NCBI GenBank assembly: GCA_018292915.2
Contig: JACVVK020000088.1
Coordinates: forward strand, 1,187,001 to 1,251,000
DNA: 64,000 bases
From: Batillaria attramentaria
Taxonomy: Eukaryota; Mollusca; Gastropoda; Batillariidae
Reading direction: 5' to 3'
The notes beneath the pieces were generated by a model. The model searched no databases. It had not been told where the DNA came from and saw nothing but the letters and a program-made list of their open reading frames with translations. Below, one piece after another: positions 51,043-61,060 of this stretch (positions are counted from its first letter, which is position 1; every line of letters starts with the position of its first letter). A program made the translations under genes and the position numbers.

Positions 51043-51195
51043 TCATGATGATGGCGCCTGCCACTTGCGGAACGCACGAGCCCCTTCCCGGCGCCACTCA
51101 TCACGTGAGATGGCCATGTCTTGGAACTGTGGCATGCTGGCAACAGAGCAGGCACCAAGGTACGCCGCATGGTACCTCTGGGGGGATGCATGCAC
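51043..51195 (-). CDS. PH-actin gene: terminal exon
   Basis: 50 codons plus TGA, acceptor tttgacag. It encodes QRYHAAYLGACSVASMPQFQ and ISRDEWRREG, matching the actin C-terminal helices (WIGGSILASLSTFQQM, ISKQEYDESG). It ends FRKWQAPSS rather than actin's HRKCF, so the conserved C-terminal Cys-Phe is absent. Confidence 0.95.
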   Translation of the reverse strand: MHASPQRYHAAYLGACSVASMPQFQDMAISRDEWRREGARAFRKWQAPSS

Positions 51196-54100
51196 CTGTC
51201 AAAGAGACAGTCAGTTACTTAGTTCTTGATTGCTTAGTGCCAGGCATGCAACAAAGGCTGTCAAAAGAGATGACGCACTGATTTACATCCAAAACCCCTG
51301 AAGCAATGTACCATTAAGACTGGCTAATTAAAGAAACAACATGTAAAAACAAAAATAAAACATAAAAGTAAGTTCCTCATGACATCAGTTTCATTATAAA
51401 GAGAATAACCTGTATATTGAACTGCAACATGAGAAAGAGTACCTCTACTGTCACAGCTGGTGGTGCAAGTTTGCGTAGTTCTGTATGCAGTCGATCCACA
51501 AAACCTGGCAGCATGGTCACACCTCCGCTAAGGTACACAGCCCTGTGATCACATTCAGACAACAATGAGAAGTGTAGAAGATGAAACACTAGGATGCATT
51601 CACACTGTGCAAAATCCTGTAGTAGACCTCAAGTGTCACCAGCCTCAATAGATTACAAAATTTTAACAGACCTTGAAACACACTCAAATGATGCACACAC
51701 AAACCTATGCATTAACATTCATTGTGCAAAATCTGTATGACATAAAAGCCTGCCCAGGTTTATACTTCTGTTTGCTTGTCAGGAGTTGTCTCCCTTCAAT
51801 GTTATGCATGCAACACTCGCAAATGAAAGAAGTCCTGCAACTAAGTCCTTTGCACTATAGAGTTAAAGCAGCAGCACTGTCCAGTGCTTACCTGTACATA
51901 TGTCTGCGGTTGTCCATAGGGCAAGACTGGATGGCCTGGAAGATGAGCTTGTGTAATGTCGGGTAGTCCATCTCCCAGAGGTCAACATTGAAAAAACCTT
52001 CCGGACTAGTGAAGCGACCCTCCTCCACATCAACACTCCTATGCAAAGACACAATGGATTGAGATTGTATATGTATCTCAAACAATGTCCCTTATCATTT
52101 CTGTCAGTTTTGATTTCTCGCGAGCCAGTGCAAATTTTATCACCTGCACTATTTCACATTTAGAATGCCATTATATGCAATTAAAAAAACAATAATAATG
52201 ACAATTTTTAAAAAACCAAAAAAACAATAAAACTGTGTCAGTGAACCAGAACTTACTTATATGCCCCCTCTGGCAAGTTGAATTTGTGAAGATTGACAGG
52301 CCGCATCAGCTTGCCGGGTTGTGTGTTGCACAATGTCTCCTCCTCCACATAGTTGCGGGCCACGTAGCAACACTACAAACAAAAGGAGATAAAACATTTC
52401 CACAAAGATAAAAAGATTTAATCACAGATAATAATCCTTTGAAGGGTGTTTTTGGGAGACAGACACAATTCAAAATCTATTCAATGACAAGTACATTAAT
52501 CAAATTATAGTCACCGTCCCACTGACTAAAAAAATAAATCTAGATTGCATCAGTAGATATAAAGATGAAGGCTCTGTCGGTATCCTATGTTAAACCCATA
52601 AAACCACCCATTTCTTGCAGTATTACTGGGGTGCCTCATTGTCTGACCTGTTCCATGATGTAGCGAACGAGCAGCAGTTCCACTTCTGAGGCAAACTTGT
52701 AGTTCGTTTCCAGCAATGTCTTCTTCAGGGAATCAACCACTTTCTGGGAGCCATATGGACACCGAGCTACGCCACTTTCTATCACAAAACCTGCAGAAGA
52801 AAAGAAAGTCTGCTTAAGTCTTAACCCAGACCAATTATGACACATGTGAAATATACAGTCAAACCTGTGTAAGGCGGTCACCCAAGGGACTGGGTCAAAC
52901 TGACCACCTTAGACAGGGTGACCGGGTTATCCAGGGTGTCATGTCAACAGCTAGTGTGTCAGGGGATCCTCTGGGGTGACCAGGTTAGACAGTGGTTTGG
53001 CTTATACAGGTGACCGCCTTGGCAGGTTCGACTGTACTCTGAAAATACTCTGACATGGAATATAAGGCATTTCTCCAGCAGTACATGTACATGTAACATC
53101 TCAAGGTACTAACCTGTCATGATCCATTCTCATCCAAGTTAAACTCAGTACAGCTTGTTTGTGCAAGCAGTCATGATGTTAAGGTCAAGGACAGGATTTG
53201 GTGGGAAGACCTACTTGTATTTGTAATGTAAGCTTTGACAACCTACAACCAGGGGGAAAAGAAATGTTTGACAATAATGCATACCATCGTAGATAGGCAG
53301 GATTTCAATGCGGTGACCGATGTCCACAATGATGCCTGTAGTAGTGCGATAGGAGTAGAGGGCTAAGAGGGACTGCTGCACCATACAAACGCCCTGTACC
53401 CCCAGGCTGTCCACCAGCGCATTCATCAGTCCTGATCGCAGTGAGTCACTCAGTGTCTGGGGTGTACTGAGCATCACCTGAAAGTGGCAGTAAATACAAA
53501 ATGATCACACAATACATCCCTCAAGAAGAAATCTCGGAAACAACAGCTGCTGTTAGCAAGAACCTGAGGAGGGAAACTCTGCAGAAAGTTGACTTTAACA
53601 AGTCGAGAACTCAACAACACCCTCACACTTCTCTGGATAACAGTTATACCTGTCATTTGACAAAGCAGGTGGTGCTAGTTTACTTACATGGTACTGGGTT
53701 GGGTTGATTTTCAGCTCTGAGAAAACTTTCCCGAAGATGGCCGACATCATGTCCACATCAATGTTAAACTGCACACACAACCATCAATCACATGACAAAA
53801 GCAGCACAAAGTAACTGCATTGAAATGTGCTAATGCATTAATACATACAAATATTTCCAGCATGTATGCATATCAGGGCATGGCATTAAAATAAAAACAG
53901 ATTTTATTTTCTTCATTTTGCAATCCTTGTTGATGTTGTCTCTGAACCAGAACATTATCCCTTTAAATATTCTCATCTTTTGCAAAATTCCTTAATGATT
54001 AAACATTCTCTGACAACATATGCAATACTTTTACACACCGTGTTTGACTTAAAGTCTGCTGATACTCCCATGATATACAACACTAATCTGAACAGGACTA

Positions 54101-56546
54101 CACAAAGTTGTTCTTGCATTATGTGAGAAGCATGCACATGCATGGAAATACTGGTGGAGCGAGTGCATGAACACCTGGAGATTCACAGATGTGCACAAAT
54201 TCATAAACACAATACAAACAGAAGTAAACAAGTGATCTGTCAAAACTTGGTGAACAGAAGCATTCCTCAAGACAGAAATATACACCTGACAAAACATTTA
54301 CAACAAACATTTAACTTTTCTTTTTGTTGCAGCAAGAAGTGCTCATGTGTTAGGAAACTGCATCTGAAACAAAACTGCTACTGTTGTGACTCGGCCATGT
54401 GCCTATGGTTTCACTACACATGTACCCTACAGAGCCATTCTCGTAAATTTTAGGCATACTTTGACAAGTATGGGGAGGCAGTTTCTTCAGCTTCTTAAAT
54501 GCCATTAACAAACTTTGGGTCCACTGAATTTCTTGGTCAGAAATGTGTTATGGGTCGTTACATCAAATGCTGTTTTGGGATATGAACCACATGTATTATA
54601 GTATTAATGGCTGTATTACATTAATGATTGTGTGTCTGTACTTCATTAGCTCATGCTCTCAAAGTAAAATGATGACATGCAAATGAGCATGATGCGGGTC
54701 AGTTATTACAGAACTTTCATGAATGAACCCTGTCAACCATTTCTGTCAAGTATGTTTCCTGAGGGATACTGCATATGATCAATTTTAAAAGCAAGTATCA
54801 CATGGCAAATCCCGTGATGGGCTATTATACAAATCCATGCAGTGCCAAAAAGTGTCATGACTAGAAAAACTTGAAAAAGTCTGCAGCAAAGTTCAGCATG
54901 CAGTGTCATCAGTTTGTACAAAATAAACTCCCAGCTACATTTGGAAAAACTTCTTTTTTTTTTAAAGTGGACACAAAAATGACTATGTACAAGTTAATAA
55001 CTAAATGTTAATGAATGTGTTGCATGCCCATTTTCAGGACAACCTGGTGGTAAAACCAACACAAACAAAAATCAATGAAAAGCAAAATAATAATAAAAAA
55101 ATTAATACATGTAGTTTAAAAAAAATTCTCCACTTTAAAATCACATCAAATGACTGCCTTAGTGAGACAGGTAAGCAACCACAACACTTTGAACAATCAA
55201 CCAAATGTAAAAAGACTGCAAACCCAGCACAATGCAACAAAATGTACAAGACTGTGTAAAATTTAAAAATCATATCTGCTTACAAATGTGAAGCTGCTGT
55301 GAAAAAAAAGTGGGGGGAAAAAGAAAACCCAATGAGTACACCAAATGAATGGCAAATCCAAATAAGTGAATGAAAATTCTCAAATGAAAATGTCAAGCAA
55401 TCAAGAAAAACCTTGTCAACATACCAACCCTGTATAATAAGAGCAGTTTTACCCTGACACCCCACAATCAAAGCATGGACTTTGTAAGCTGACTGAAGTT
55501 AAATGAAATACTGTAATATTCACATGCTGCAACTCACTTTTTTCATCACCGCCTGCATAAATGTTCATGAAGAATAAACATCAAAACATAAAATGATAAA
55601 ATCTACAGCCTAACAGCAAGACATCAAAACAGATGGGGGATTGGGGTAAAAAAAAAAAAAAAATCATTAAATTTATTTATTTGAAAGTCAGTCAGAGCCA
55701 GAAGTGACCAAGCAAAGGAAAAAAGTAACACATTTTTTTTTCAAAGCAAAAATTTTAAAACATCTTTTTCTTTTTTTCTAAAACCAAAAACATGACCTCT
55801 TAACATTCATGCTTTTCCTGATCTCATTATACAAAATTTTTGGGTGGTAATGGTGTTGTTATGTTGGGTTTTTTGTTTTTTTTAAGTCAGGCAAAGGTGT
55901 CAAAATAAGGACAACACCGAAGGCTTTGAGTCTCACCTGATCAACTTTGTTGGATGGTCGGATGGGGTGTAATATGTGGGACCTGTGTCGCACATCTGGG
56001 AAGTATGCCTCCATCCCAATCACCTTCTTTCCTGTTGTCTTGTCCACAGCCACCACACTAGGAAAGAAGACTTGGGGCAGGCTCACTAACAAACACACAC
56101 ACATACACATGAAACATGCTGCCACTCAATCACGCAAACAAACCGATGTATTCACTGTTATGGTAATGACCGCTAGTTTTAATTGCTTTCAAATACTTTT
56201 CAAAGGTGAAAAGACTGATAAAAATTTAAGTCAGCACAAGGGATCAGAAAAAGTGGGCATTCTGAGACAGGTGACAGTACATGTGCCAGTAACATGATAA
56301 CAATACATGCTTATCAAATAGAGGTAATGCCATGTATAATGTACTTTTGAGGTCAACATTGTTCCTGTTGATGTTATCCTTATGTTCAGATTTTAGACAA
56401 ATCAGGACAGCTCCTCTAAAGATCACTTTACACTGTTACCAACCTTGCTCCCCAAGTATTCCTGCTCTGATGGCACTGCTGCCCATGTCAATCACAACCA
56501 CTTTCTGAAATGCAGAGAAAAAGATATCAATGTGATTGAAAACAAC

Positions 56547-56613
<67 letters not shown>

Positions 56614-58703
56614 AAAAACAAAACAGTTTGGTCCACAGATTTCCCATCTGGACACTCAGTTCAAGCCAGTGTACATGAATCGGACAAAGGAAAGATGCAA
56701 GTACATATCACTGCCTATTTCTGGCAAAACAAAGTGACGGACATAGGATTTCTATGTTGGATACGTTGCTTTGCCAGAAATGGGCTGATCAGCCAACCAC
56801 TGACTTTGGATGGGTGTGGTGGAGACTGAAGAACTGGCCGTATGTAGGTGGCTCTGGTGTTGTCCGCTGTCTGTGACTCTAGGGCCACCTTCCACTGTCC
56901 ATGCTCCTTGTCCGTGGGTGCTCGCACCATCAGGTAATGGCCTCGCTGGTGTACAAGACAAAGAAAGAGTTCAGACTAGACTTGTTTCAAGACTTGCTAA
57001 GCACCATTATTGCAAAGTTTCTTCATTTACTGTCGACTGTTCATGCTGTATCATTTACTGTTGACTGTTCATGCTGTATCATTTACTGTTGACTGTTCAT
57101 GCTGTCTCATTTACTGTTGACTGTTCATGCTGTATCATTTACTGTTGACTGTTCATGCTGTATCATTTACTGTTGACTGTTCATGCTGTATCATTTACTG
57201 TTGACTGTTCATGCTGTATCATTTACTGTTGACTGTTCATGCTGTATCATTTACTGTTGACTGTTCATGCTGTCTCATTTACTGTTGACTGTTCATGCTG
57301 TATCATTTACTGTTGACTGTTCATGCTGTATCATTTACTGTTGACTGTTCATGCTGTATCATTTACTGTTGACTGTTCATGCTGTATCATTTACTGTTGA
57401 CTGTTCATGCTGTCTCATTTACTGTTGACTGTTCATGCTGTATCATTTACTGTCGACTGTTCATGCTGTATCATTTACTGTTGACTGTTCATGCTGTATC
57501 ATTTACTGTTGACTGTTCATGCTGTATCATTTACTGTTGACTGTTCATGCTGTATCATTTGTTTTATACAGCCTCTCTGCATTTACATCAAAAGGCAAAA
57601 CATATTCACATTACATTCCAGCCCACAACAAGTGGCCAAATTCAGTCCTTTAGCCCATGAGCTGTCCATAGACACAGCATCACAGAGCAGGCTTATAAGA
57701 CAGCAGAAATACCACTGAACTGAAGGTACACACCCCATCATCAATACCCAGAATACGATTCCCCATGTCATCGACATGGCCACCCATCAGCTGCAGTGTC
57801 TCGCTGGGCTTGTCACGATTGCTGGTCTGCAAAACAATAGTTTCAAACTGTAAGCTCAAACCAGTACAATAAATGCTAAGAAACAGAGGCAAATGACAGT
57901 ACACCTAGACTCACACACTTATAATCCTAAGCACACACTAATCCATCAATCCCCAAACAGACTATTTAAATAGCATAATCATTAGCGTAAATGTATGTTA
58001 TCCCATGACAGATACGGTATACATGCACATATACCTCATAATATTGCAGCCAGCCATCCTTGGCCCGGAAAAATCGCCTCTTCCACGTCTTCAGGAGAGT
58101 TGACTTCTTCTTGTTCATTGGCAGCTTCTCCATCAACCCCTCCATGGAGATGAACTGGTGTGAGATGTCTTCTGCTGTCTGGAAGCAAACACTCCAGTTT
58201 GCAACTACACATCTAGGCTAAATCTACAGTGTAATAAGTTTAAACCAGATAAGCCTGCACACAAAATGCACATACTTAACAACAAAGCATGTTAGCTTGC
58301 TTAGCTAACCCTTAGTCCTTCGCTTGACATGTACATGTAATATACATGTAGTCATAAGTGAGATTGATCAACAGGTTCTGCACAAATCTGGTGGAACATT
58401 AAAAACATTGGGATACCAGTACACGTAATACCAACCCAAATGACACCAAGAACTAACCACAGCCATTTCAAATCCCTTGCAAGAACTGCTCACCCATGAA
58501 TCAGTAAAACAAGTTCTCACCTCGTCCATGAGTTTCACAACATACAGCTGCTCCAGAACAGGTCTCTGCAAGCAAACAAGCACCAGGGTCACCAAAAAAC
58601 AGTGAACTGATTGTGATGTAACAGGAAAATCAGATGTATGATTTTTTTTCTCTGAGTGTGTGTGTGTGTGTGTGTGCATGCGTGCGTTTGTATTTGTGCG
58701 TGT

Positions 58704-58752
<49 letters not shown>

Positions 58753-59381
58753 CGTACCGGGTCCCAAGCTCTAAGGTTCATTCGAGGTGTGCTTTCTTCA
58801 TCATCCAGCCCATCAGACTGATCGAGCCCCGATGATGCTCCTTTCACATCTCCAGCGCCAGACTTGAGGCCCTGCACCTCTCTCCCTCCTGCTGGCTTGC
58901 TGATTGCTGCTGCTGGTGCTGTAGTTGATGAGGTCACTGTCCTTACTGGTGCTGACGATGCTGATGTTACTGATGATGATGCAGTCTGATTGTCTGGTAA
59001 TTTGGAAACTGAAAAAAAAAAAAGAAAAAAAAAAAGACCACATTCTGGCAGAGAAACTAAATTATGGACATGTCCAGATTCAGACATTAATGCGTGCACC
59101 CACTACGTACCAAAAGAAAACATATCACAGATAATAATTATTTTTTGAAAATTCATAAACTGCACAAAACTGCACTGCTCAGCTGGCTGACGATTTTGAC
59201 AAAAGTTCTCCACACAACAGTTTTTAACAAACTACTGGCTTCCTTACACTGGTACATGTACACACATTGCTGTACATGTAGCGATAAGCAACTAAGTACT
59301 TATCAGGCGCGTAGGAAGATGCTGAGAGGAAGGGGGGCCCACTAAGTCGGGTGAGCCATACGGCCGGGGTGAAGGAGGGGG

Positions 59382-59460
<79 letters not shown>

Positions 59461-59916
59461 GACTGCCAAGGATTGTGTCCTGCGACAGCAGAGCAGGGGG
59501 GGGCCCCACCACTGGTGGGCCCCCTCTTCTCTTATCAAAAGCAAGTTGGGCCCAAAGCTATTCGGGCCCCCTTTCCAAAAATCGAACGGGGGCCTGGGCC
59601 CCCAGGGCCCCGTGGTTCCTACGCCCCTGCTTATGACATATCCACACTGAAATGATTTTCTATCCTTTCCAAAACCCCTCCCATATAAAACCATCCATAC
59701 CTGGAGGGTCTTGTGATTGCTCTGCAAGGTTTTCCTGACTTCCTTTCAGTCTGGCTGGGTTTGATTTGGAACTGATGGTGACTGCAACTCCACCACTGTC
59801 AGCACCACCACCGCTACTGCTGCTGTCGGGTACTGATGGCTGCAAGTGCACATACACTCGGGATTTGGGCTGCTCAGTGTGGGATCCTGTTGTTGTCTGT
59901 ACTCTCTTCTCCTCAT
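51043..59916 (-). CDS. PH domain plus divergent actin-fold protein (15 exons, 5' end unknown)
   Basis: Minus-strand exons, 5' to 3': 59916-59701, 59008-58758, 58565-58521, 58178-58035, 57826-57734, 56945-56805, 56504-56444, 56085-55937, 53768-53688, 53477-53285, 52790-52648, 52372-52257, 52038-51892, 51542-51443, 51195-51043. All junctions are GT-AG and phase-consistent, giving at least 677 residues. Residues 1-170 are Ser/Thr/Gly/Ala-rich and probably disordered. About 184-280 form a PH domain (TWKRRFF with upstream lysines; helix Trp in HGQWKVALES). Residues 298-677 are one actin fold: VVVIDMGSS, QQSLLALY, DIGHR, LSGGVTMLPG. Length matches actin (375), but ATP-site residues are changed, so this is an actin-related protein, not actin. 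A basic PH motif suggests phosphoinositide binding, hence membrane-linked cytoskeletal work (inference). I know no named family with this order; function is unknown. Confidence 0.85.
51443..51542 (-). CDS. PH-actin gene: actin fold, adenosine motif
   Basis: 100 nt. AVYLSGGVTMLPGFVDRL is the actin adenosine motif (LSGGTTMYPG in actin). Both glycines are kept, but the Thr is Val and the adenine-stacking Tyr is Leu. Donor GTACTC, phase 0. Confidence 0.96.
51892..52038 (-). CDS. PH-actin gene: actin fold, subdomain 3 start
   Basis: 147 nt, with split codons at both ends (Lys, Arg). GRFTSPEGFFN matches actin ERFRCPEALFQ. It continues with YPTLHKLIFQAIQSCPMDNR, equivalent to the IHETTFNSIMKCDVDIR helix region. 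Confidence 0.95.
52257..52372 (-). CDS. PH-actin gene: actin fold, YVA-E-E segment
   Basis: 116 nt after tttgtag, donor GTAAGT, ending in phase 2. CCYVARNYVEEE matches actin LCYVALDFEQE; FNLPEGAY matches the YELPDGQ strand. The intervening loop is slightly longer than in actin. Confidence 0.9.
52648..52790 (-). CDS. PH-actin gene: actin fold subdomain 4
   Basis: 143 nt. The split codon gives Gly, then FVIESGVARCPYGSQKVVD, KTLLETNYKF and EVELLLVRYIMEQ. It aligns with the actin segment containing HAILRLDLAGRDLTDYL and the following helices. Confidence 0.93.
52856..53034. mobile_element. 179-bp pogo/Tc1-mariner-like MITE in an actin-fold intron
   Basis: Termini cagtcaaacctg...cggtcacc and ggtgaccgcc...caggttcgactg are inverted repeats of about 28 bp with few mismatches. 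TA flanks both ends (52854-52855, 53035-53036), the TSD of Tc1/mariner/pogo elements. No coding capacity. Confidence 0.75.
53285..53477 (-). CDS. PH-actin gene: actin fold, phosphate-2 loop
   Basis: 193 nt. It holds QQSLLALYSYRTTTGIIVD, retaining the glutamine equivalent to actin Q137, then DIGHRIEILPIYD where actin has DSGDGVTHTVPIYE. Asp157 and Gly158 equivalents are His and Arg, one residue is deleted and the catalytic His161 equivalent is lost. It ends in phase 1. Confidence 0.95.
53688..53768 (-). CDS. PH-actin gene: actin fold, helix after subdomain 2
   Basis: 27 codons, phase 0, donor GTAAGT. It encodes MMSAIFGKVFSELKINPTQ, equivalent to the actin segment with DDMEKIWHHTFYNEL. This confirms continuation of the fold after a 2.2-kb intron. 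Confidence 0.92.
55937..56085 (-). CDS. PH-actin gene: actin fold subdomain 1-2
   Basis: 149 nt. The split codon gives Val, then SLPQVFFPSVVAVDKTTGKK, matching the actin VFPSIV strand. The stretch where actin has its DNase-I loop is short and divergent (VIGMEAYFPDVRH). It ends SNKVDQ in phase 0. The acceptor at 56086-56087 follows a GT-rich tract. Confidence 0.85.
56444..56504 (-). CDS. PH-actin gene: actin fold, phosphate-1 loop
   Basis: 61 nt, acceptor tttcag and donor GTTGGT. KVVVIDMGSSAIRAGILGEQ aligns with the first strand and phosphate-1 loop of actin: the aspartate, glycine and first serine are kept, and the lysine position (actin K18) is Arg. It ends in phase 1. Confidence 0.92.
56548..56611. 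repeat. (CA)n array
   Basis: About 31 CA units starting 43 bp upstream (on the minus strand) of the phosphate-1 exon acceptor. Confidence 0.98.
56805..56945 (-). CDS. PH-actin gene: PH domain end and linker
   Basis: 47 codons, phase 0. RGHYLMVRAPTDKEHGQWKV gives the last strand and C-terminal helix with the near-invariant PH tryptophan. A short Pro-rich linker (VLQSPPHPSK) then leads directly into the actin fold in the next exon. Confidence 0.88.
57023..57560. repeat. 28-bp minisatellite, about 19 copies
   Basis: Unit tcatttactgttgactgttc followed by atgctgta. Most copies have ctgtatc; three (near 57105, 57272 and 57412) have ctgtctc, spaced six and five units apart, and two carry tcgactg. 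It lies in the intron between the second and third PH-domain exons. Confidence 0.97.
57734..57826 (-). CDS. PH-actin gene: PH domain middle
   Basis: 31 codons, phase 0, acceptor ttttgcag and donor GTGTGT. It reads SETLQLMGGHVDDMGNRILG, fitting the middle strands of a PH domain. It is separated from the next exon by an intron containing a 28-bp minisatellite. Confidence 0.85.
58035..58178 (-). CDS. PH-actin gene: PH domain strands 1-3
   Basis: 48 codons, phase 0. MEGLMEKLP opens the PH fold, followed by a lysine cluster, LLKTWKRRFFRAKDGWLQYY. This is the canonical beta1-beta2 pattern (hydrophobic strand, K-rich loop, W-x-R-R-F-F), the site where phosphoinositide-binding PH domains place their basic residues. 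Confidence 0.9.
58521..58565 (-). CDS. PH-actin gene: 15-codon microexon
   Basis: Acceptor ttgcag and donor GTGAGA bound RPVLEQLYVVKLMDE, phase 0 at both ends. Identification rests on the splice sites and phase agreement with both neighbours. Skipping it would keep the frame, so alternative inclusion is possible. Confidence 0.75.
58657..58751. repeat. (GT)n array with interruptions
   Basis: GT tracts interrupted by gcatgcgtgcgtttgtatttg. It abuts the donor of the exon at 58758. Confidence 0.97.
58758..59008 (-). CDS. PH-actin gene: Ser/Thr/Ala-rich linker exon
   Basis: A 251-nt exon after a long pyrimidine tract ending in ttcag. The split codon with the previous exon gives Val. The protein is low-complexity (SSSVTSASSAPVRTV) with an acidic patch GLDDEESTPRMNLRAWDP before the donor. 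It is likely disordered. The donor sits next to a (GT)n array. Confidence 0.75.
59304..59629. mobile_element. 326-bp hAT-like nonautonomous element
   Basis: Ends caggcgcgtaggaa and ttcctacgcccctg form a 14-bp inverted repeat with one mismatch. The direct repeat cttat abuts both ends (59299-59303, 59630-59634), compatible with a 5-bp TSD. The interior has a (GT)n array and gggccc-rich sequence. It lies in the first visible intron of the PH-actin gene. Confidence 0.65.
59701..59916 (-). CDS. PH-actin gene: Ser/Gly-rich N-terminal exon
   Basis: A 216-nt exon, phase 1 at both ends, with a tgctttcag acceptor and GTATGG donor. It encodes EEKRVQTTTGSHTEQPKSRV, then a Ser/Gly run and an Ala/Gln-rich tail (SQENLAEQSQDPP). 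An in-frame ATG at 59950 lies upstream of the acceptor, so initiation here cannot be excluded, but a spliced upstream exon is more likely. Confidence 0.6.
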
Positions 59917-60014
59917 CTGAAAGCATACACGTATACAATAATGTTAACACACTACCATGTCTTGCAATATATATGATGGGTTACTGCTCAGGATGTTTCA
60001 TACTGAAGAAGCTA

Positions 60015-60330
60015 ATGCTCCCATTTTTATGTCACAGAGTGTTCTGAGCTATCATCACATCGCTTAGACACCTGGACAGTGACAGCATATGGAATGCTGG
60101 CACTCAGCAAATAGAAGCGTGATGACGTGGCCACCACATTGAACTTGACGCTCAAGTGGTGTAACAACAGTTGTACTTGTAGAATTTTAATGTTCAACCA
60201 CTTGCGCAAAGTGGAAACAATATTGTATCGCATTAAGAGCAGTACTAATGATCAAGATAGAGTACATGCACACTAATCAGAGAACTTGTTCTAAAACATA
60301 AGTTGGCTTAGTAAAGAACGAATCAGCCCG
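60015..60330 (-). repeat. interspersed repeat, copy 2
   Basis: The inverted partner of the copy at 4980. The shared core gctgtcactgtccaggtgtc lies on the minus strand around 60065-60090. It sits just upstream of the first visible exon of the PH-actin gene. Confidence 0.7.
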
Positions 60331-60558
60331 AATCAGACGGTGACCGATTGTCTCCCTTCTACTGGCAGACGTCGAAAGGGAAGTCGGATTGCGCTCCACT
60401 GAATAGTACAGGCATGTACTGTACATAACATTTGTAGCAAGGTGTGAGTGTGTAACTGGAGGCATGAGTCTGATACAGCTGGGTAGTGTTGGAAGCACGT
60501 AAATCTCTCAAGAAAGCTATTGAAAATGCAGGGAGGGGAAGAGGCACAGACAGAGAAA

Positions 60559-60560
60559 AT

Positions 60561-60629
<69 letters not shown>

Positions 60630-60690
60630 ACACACATGCACGCCGGCGCTCGCTCGCTCACGCACGCACACACACACTCGCGCGCACACA
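60559..60690. repeat. (CT)n-(CA)n array with CG-rich end
   Basis: CT repeats, a long CA tract, then a degenerate stretch rich in gctcgctc and cacgca. Confidence 0.96.
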
Positions 60691-60750
60691 CCCCCGCACA
60701 GCGCTTTTCTGTGACCATAAAAAAACTAAATGGTTTTTGATAGTCCATGG

Positions 60751-61042
60751 GTTACTATGGCTCAGCTGATACAGATCGCCCGTTAGGGGGTGCAAATGTA
60801 TACCAGTCAATTCCGTCGGTATTTCGGCATAAACATTCGTCCACTAACCGTCGGGGGCGACTGTATCCCCGCAACACGGGAGGGGTGCAAATGTACTCCG
60901 GGGTCTGGCGATGTGAACTTGTCACGTGGCGCTGACTTTGTTCTACGAATTTACTTAATGTAAAATATCGACAGAACTTGATTGACTGGTATACATTTGC
61001 ACCCCCTAACGGGCCAACCATACCAACTGAGGGCTACTATGA
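60751..61042. mobile_element. fold-back/TIR element of about 290 bp
   Basis: The left arm (60778-60812: cccgttagggggtgcaaatg, tataccagtcaa) is the inverted complement of the right arm (60980-61014: tattgactggtatac-like, atttgcaccccctaacggg). Similarity extends more weakly to the outer ends (gttactatggctcag versus ctgagggctactatgac). No ORF; probably nonautonomous. Confidence 0.6.
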
Positions 61043-61060
61043 CCCCCCCCCCCCCCCCCC

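Noticed and set aside
51043..56504. A conventional cytoplasmic actin or Arp2 gene or retrogene
   Set aside because: It is spliced, divergent at ATP-site positions, has a short DNase-loop region and is in frame with a PH domain, so neither standard actin nor a processed copy fits.
57023..57560. CRISPR-like direct repeats
   Set aside because: Units abut with no unique spacers, in a eukaryotic intron.
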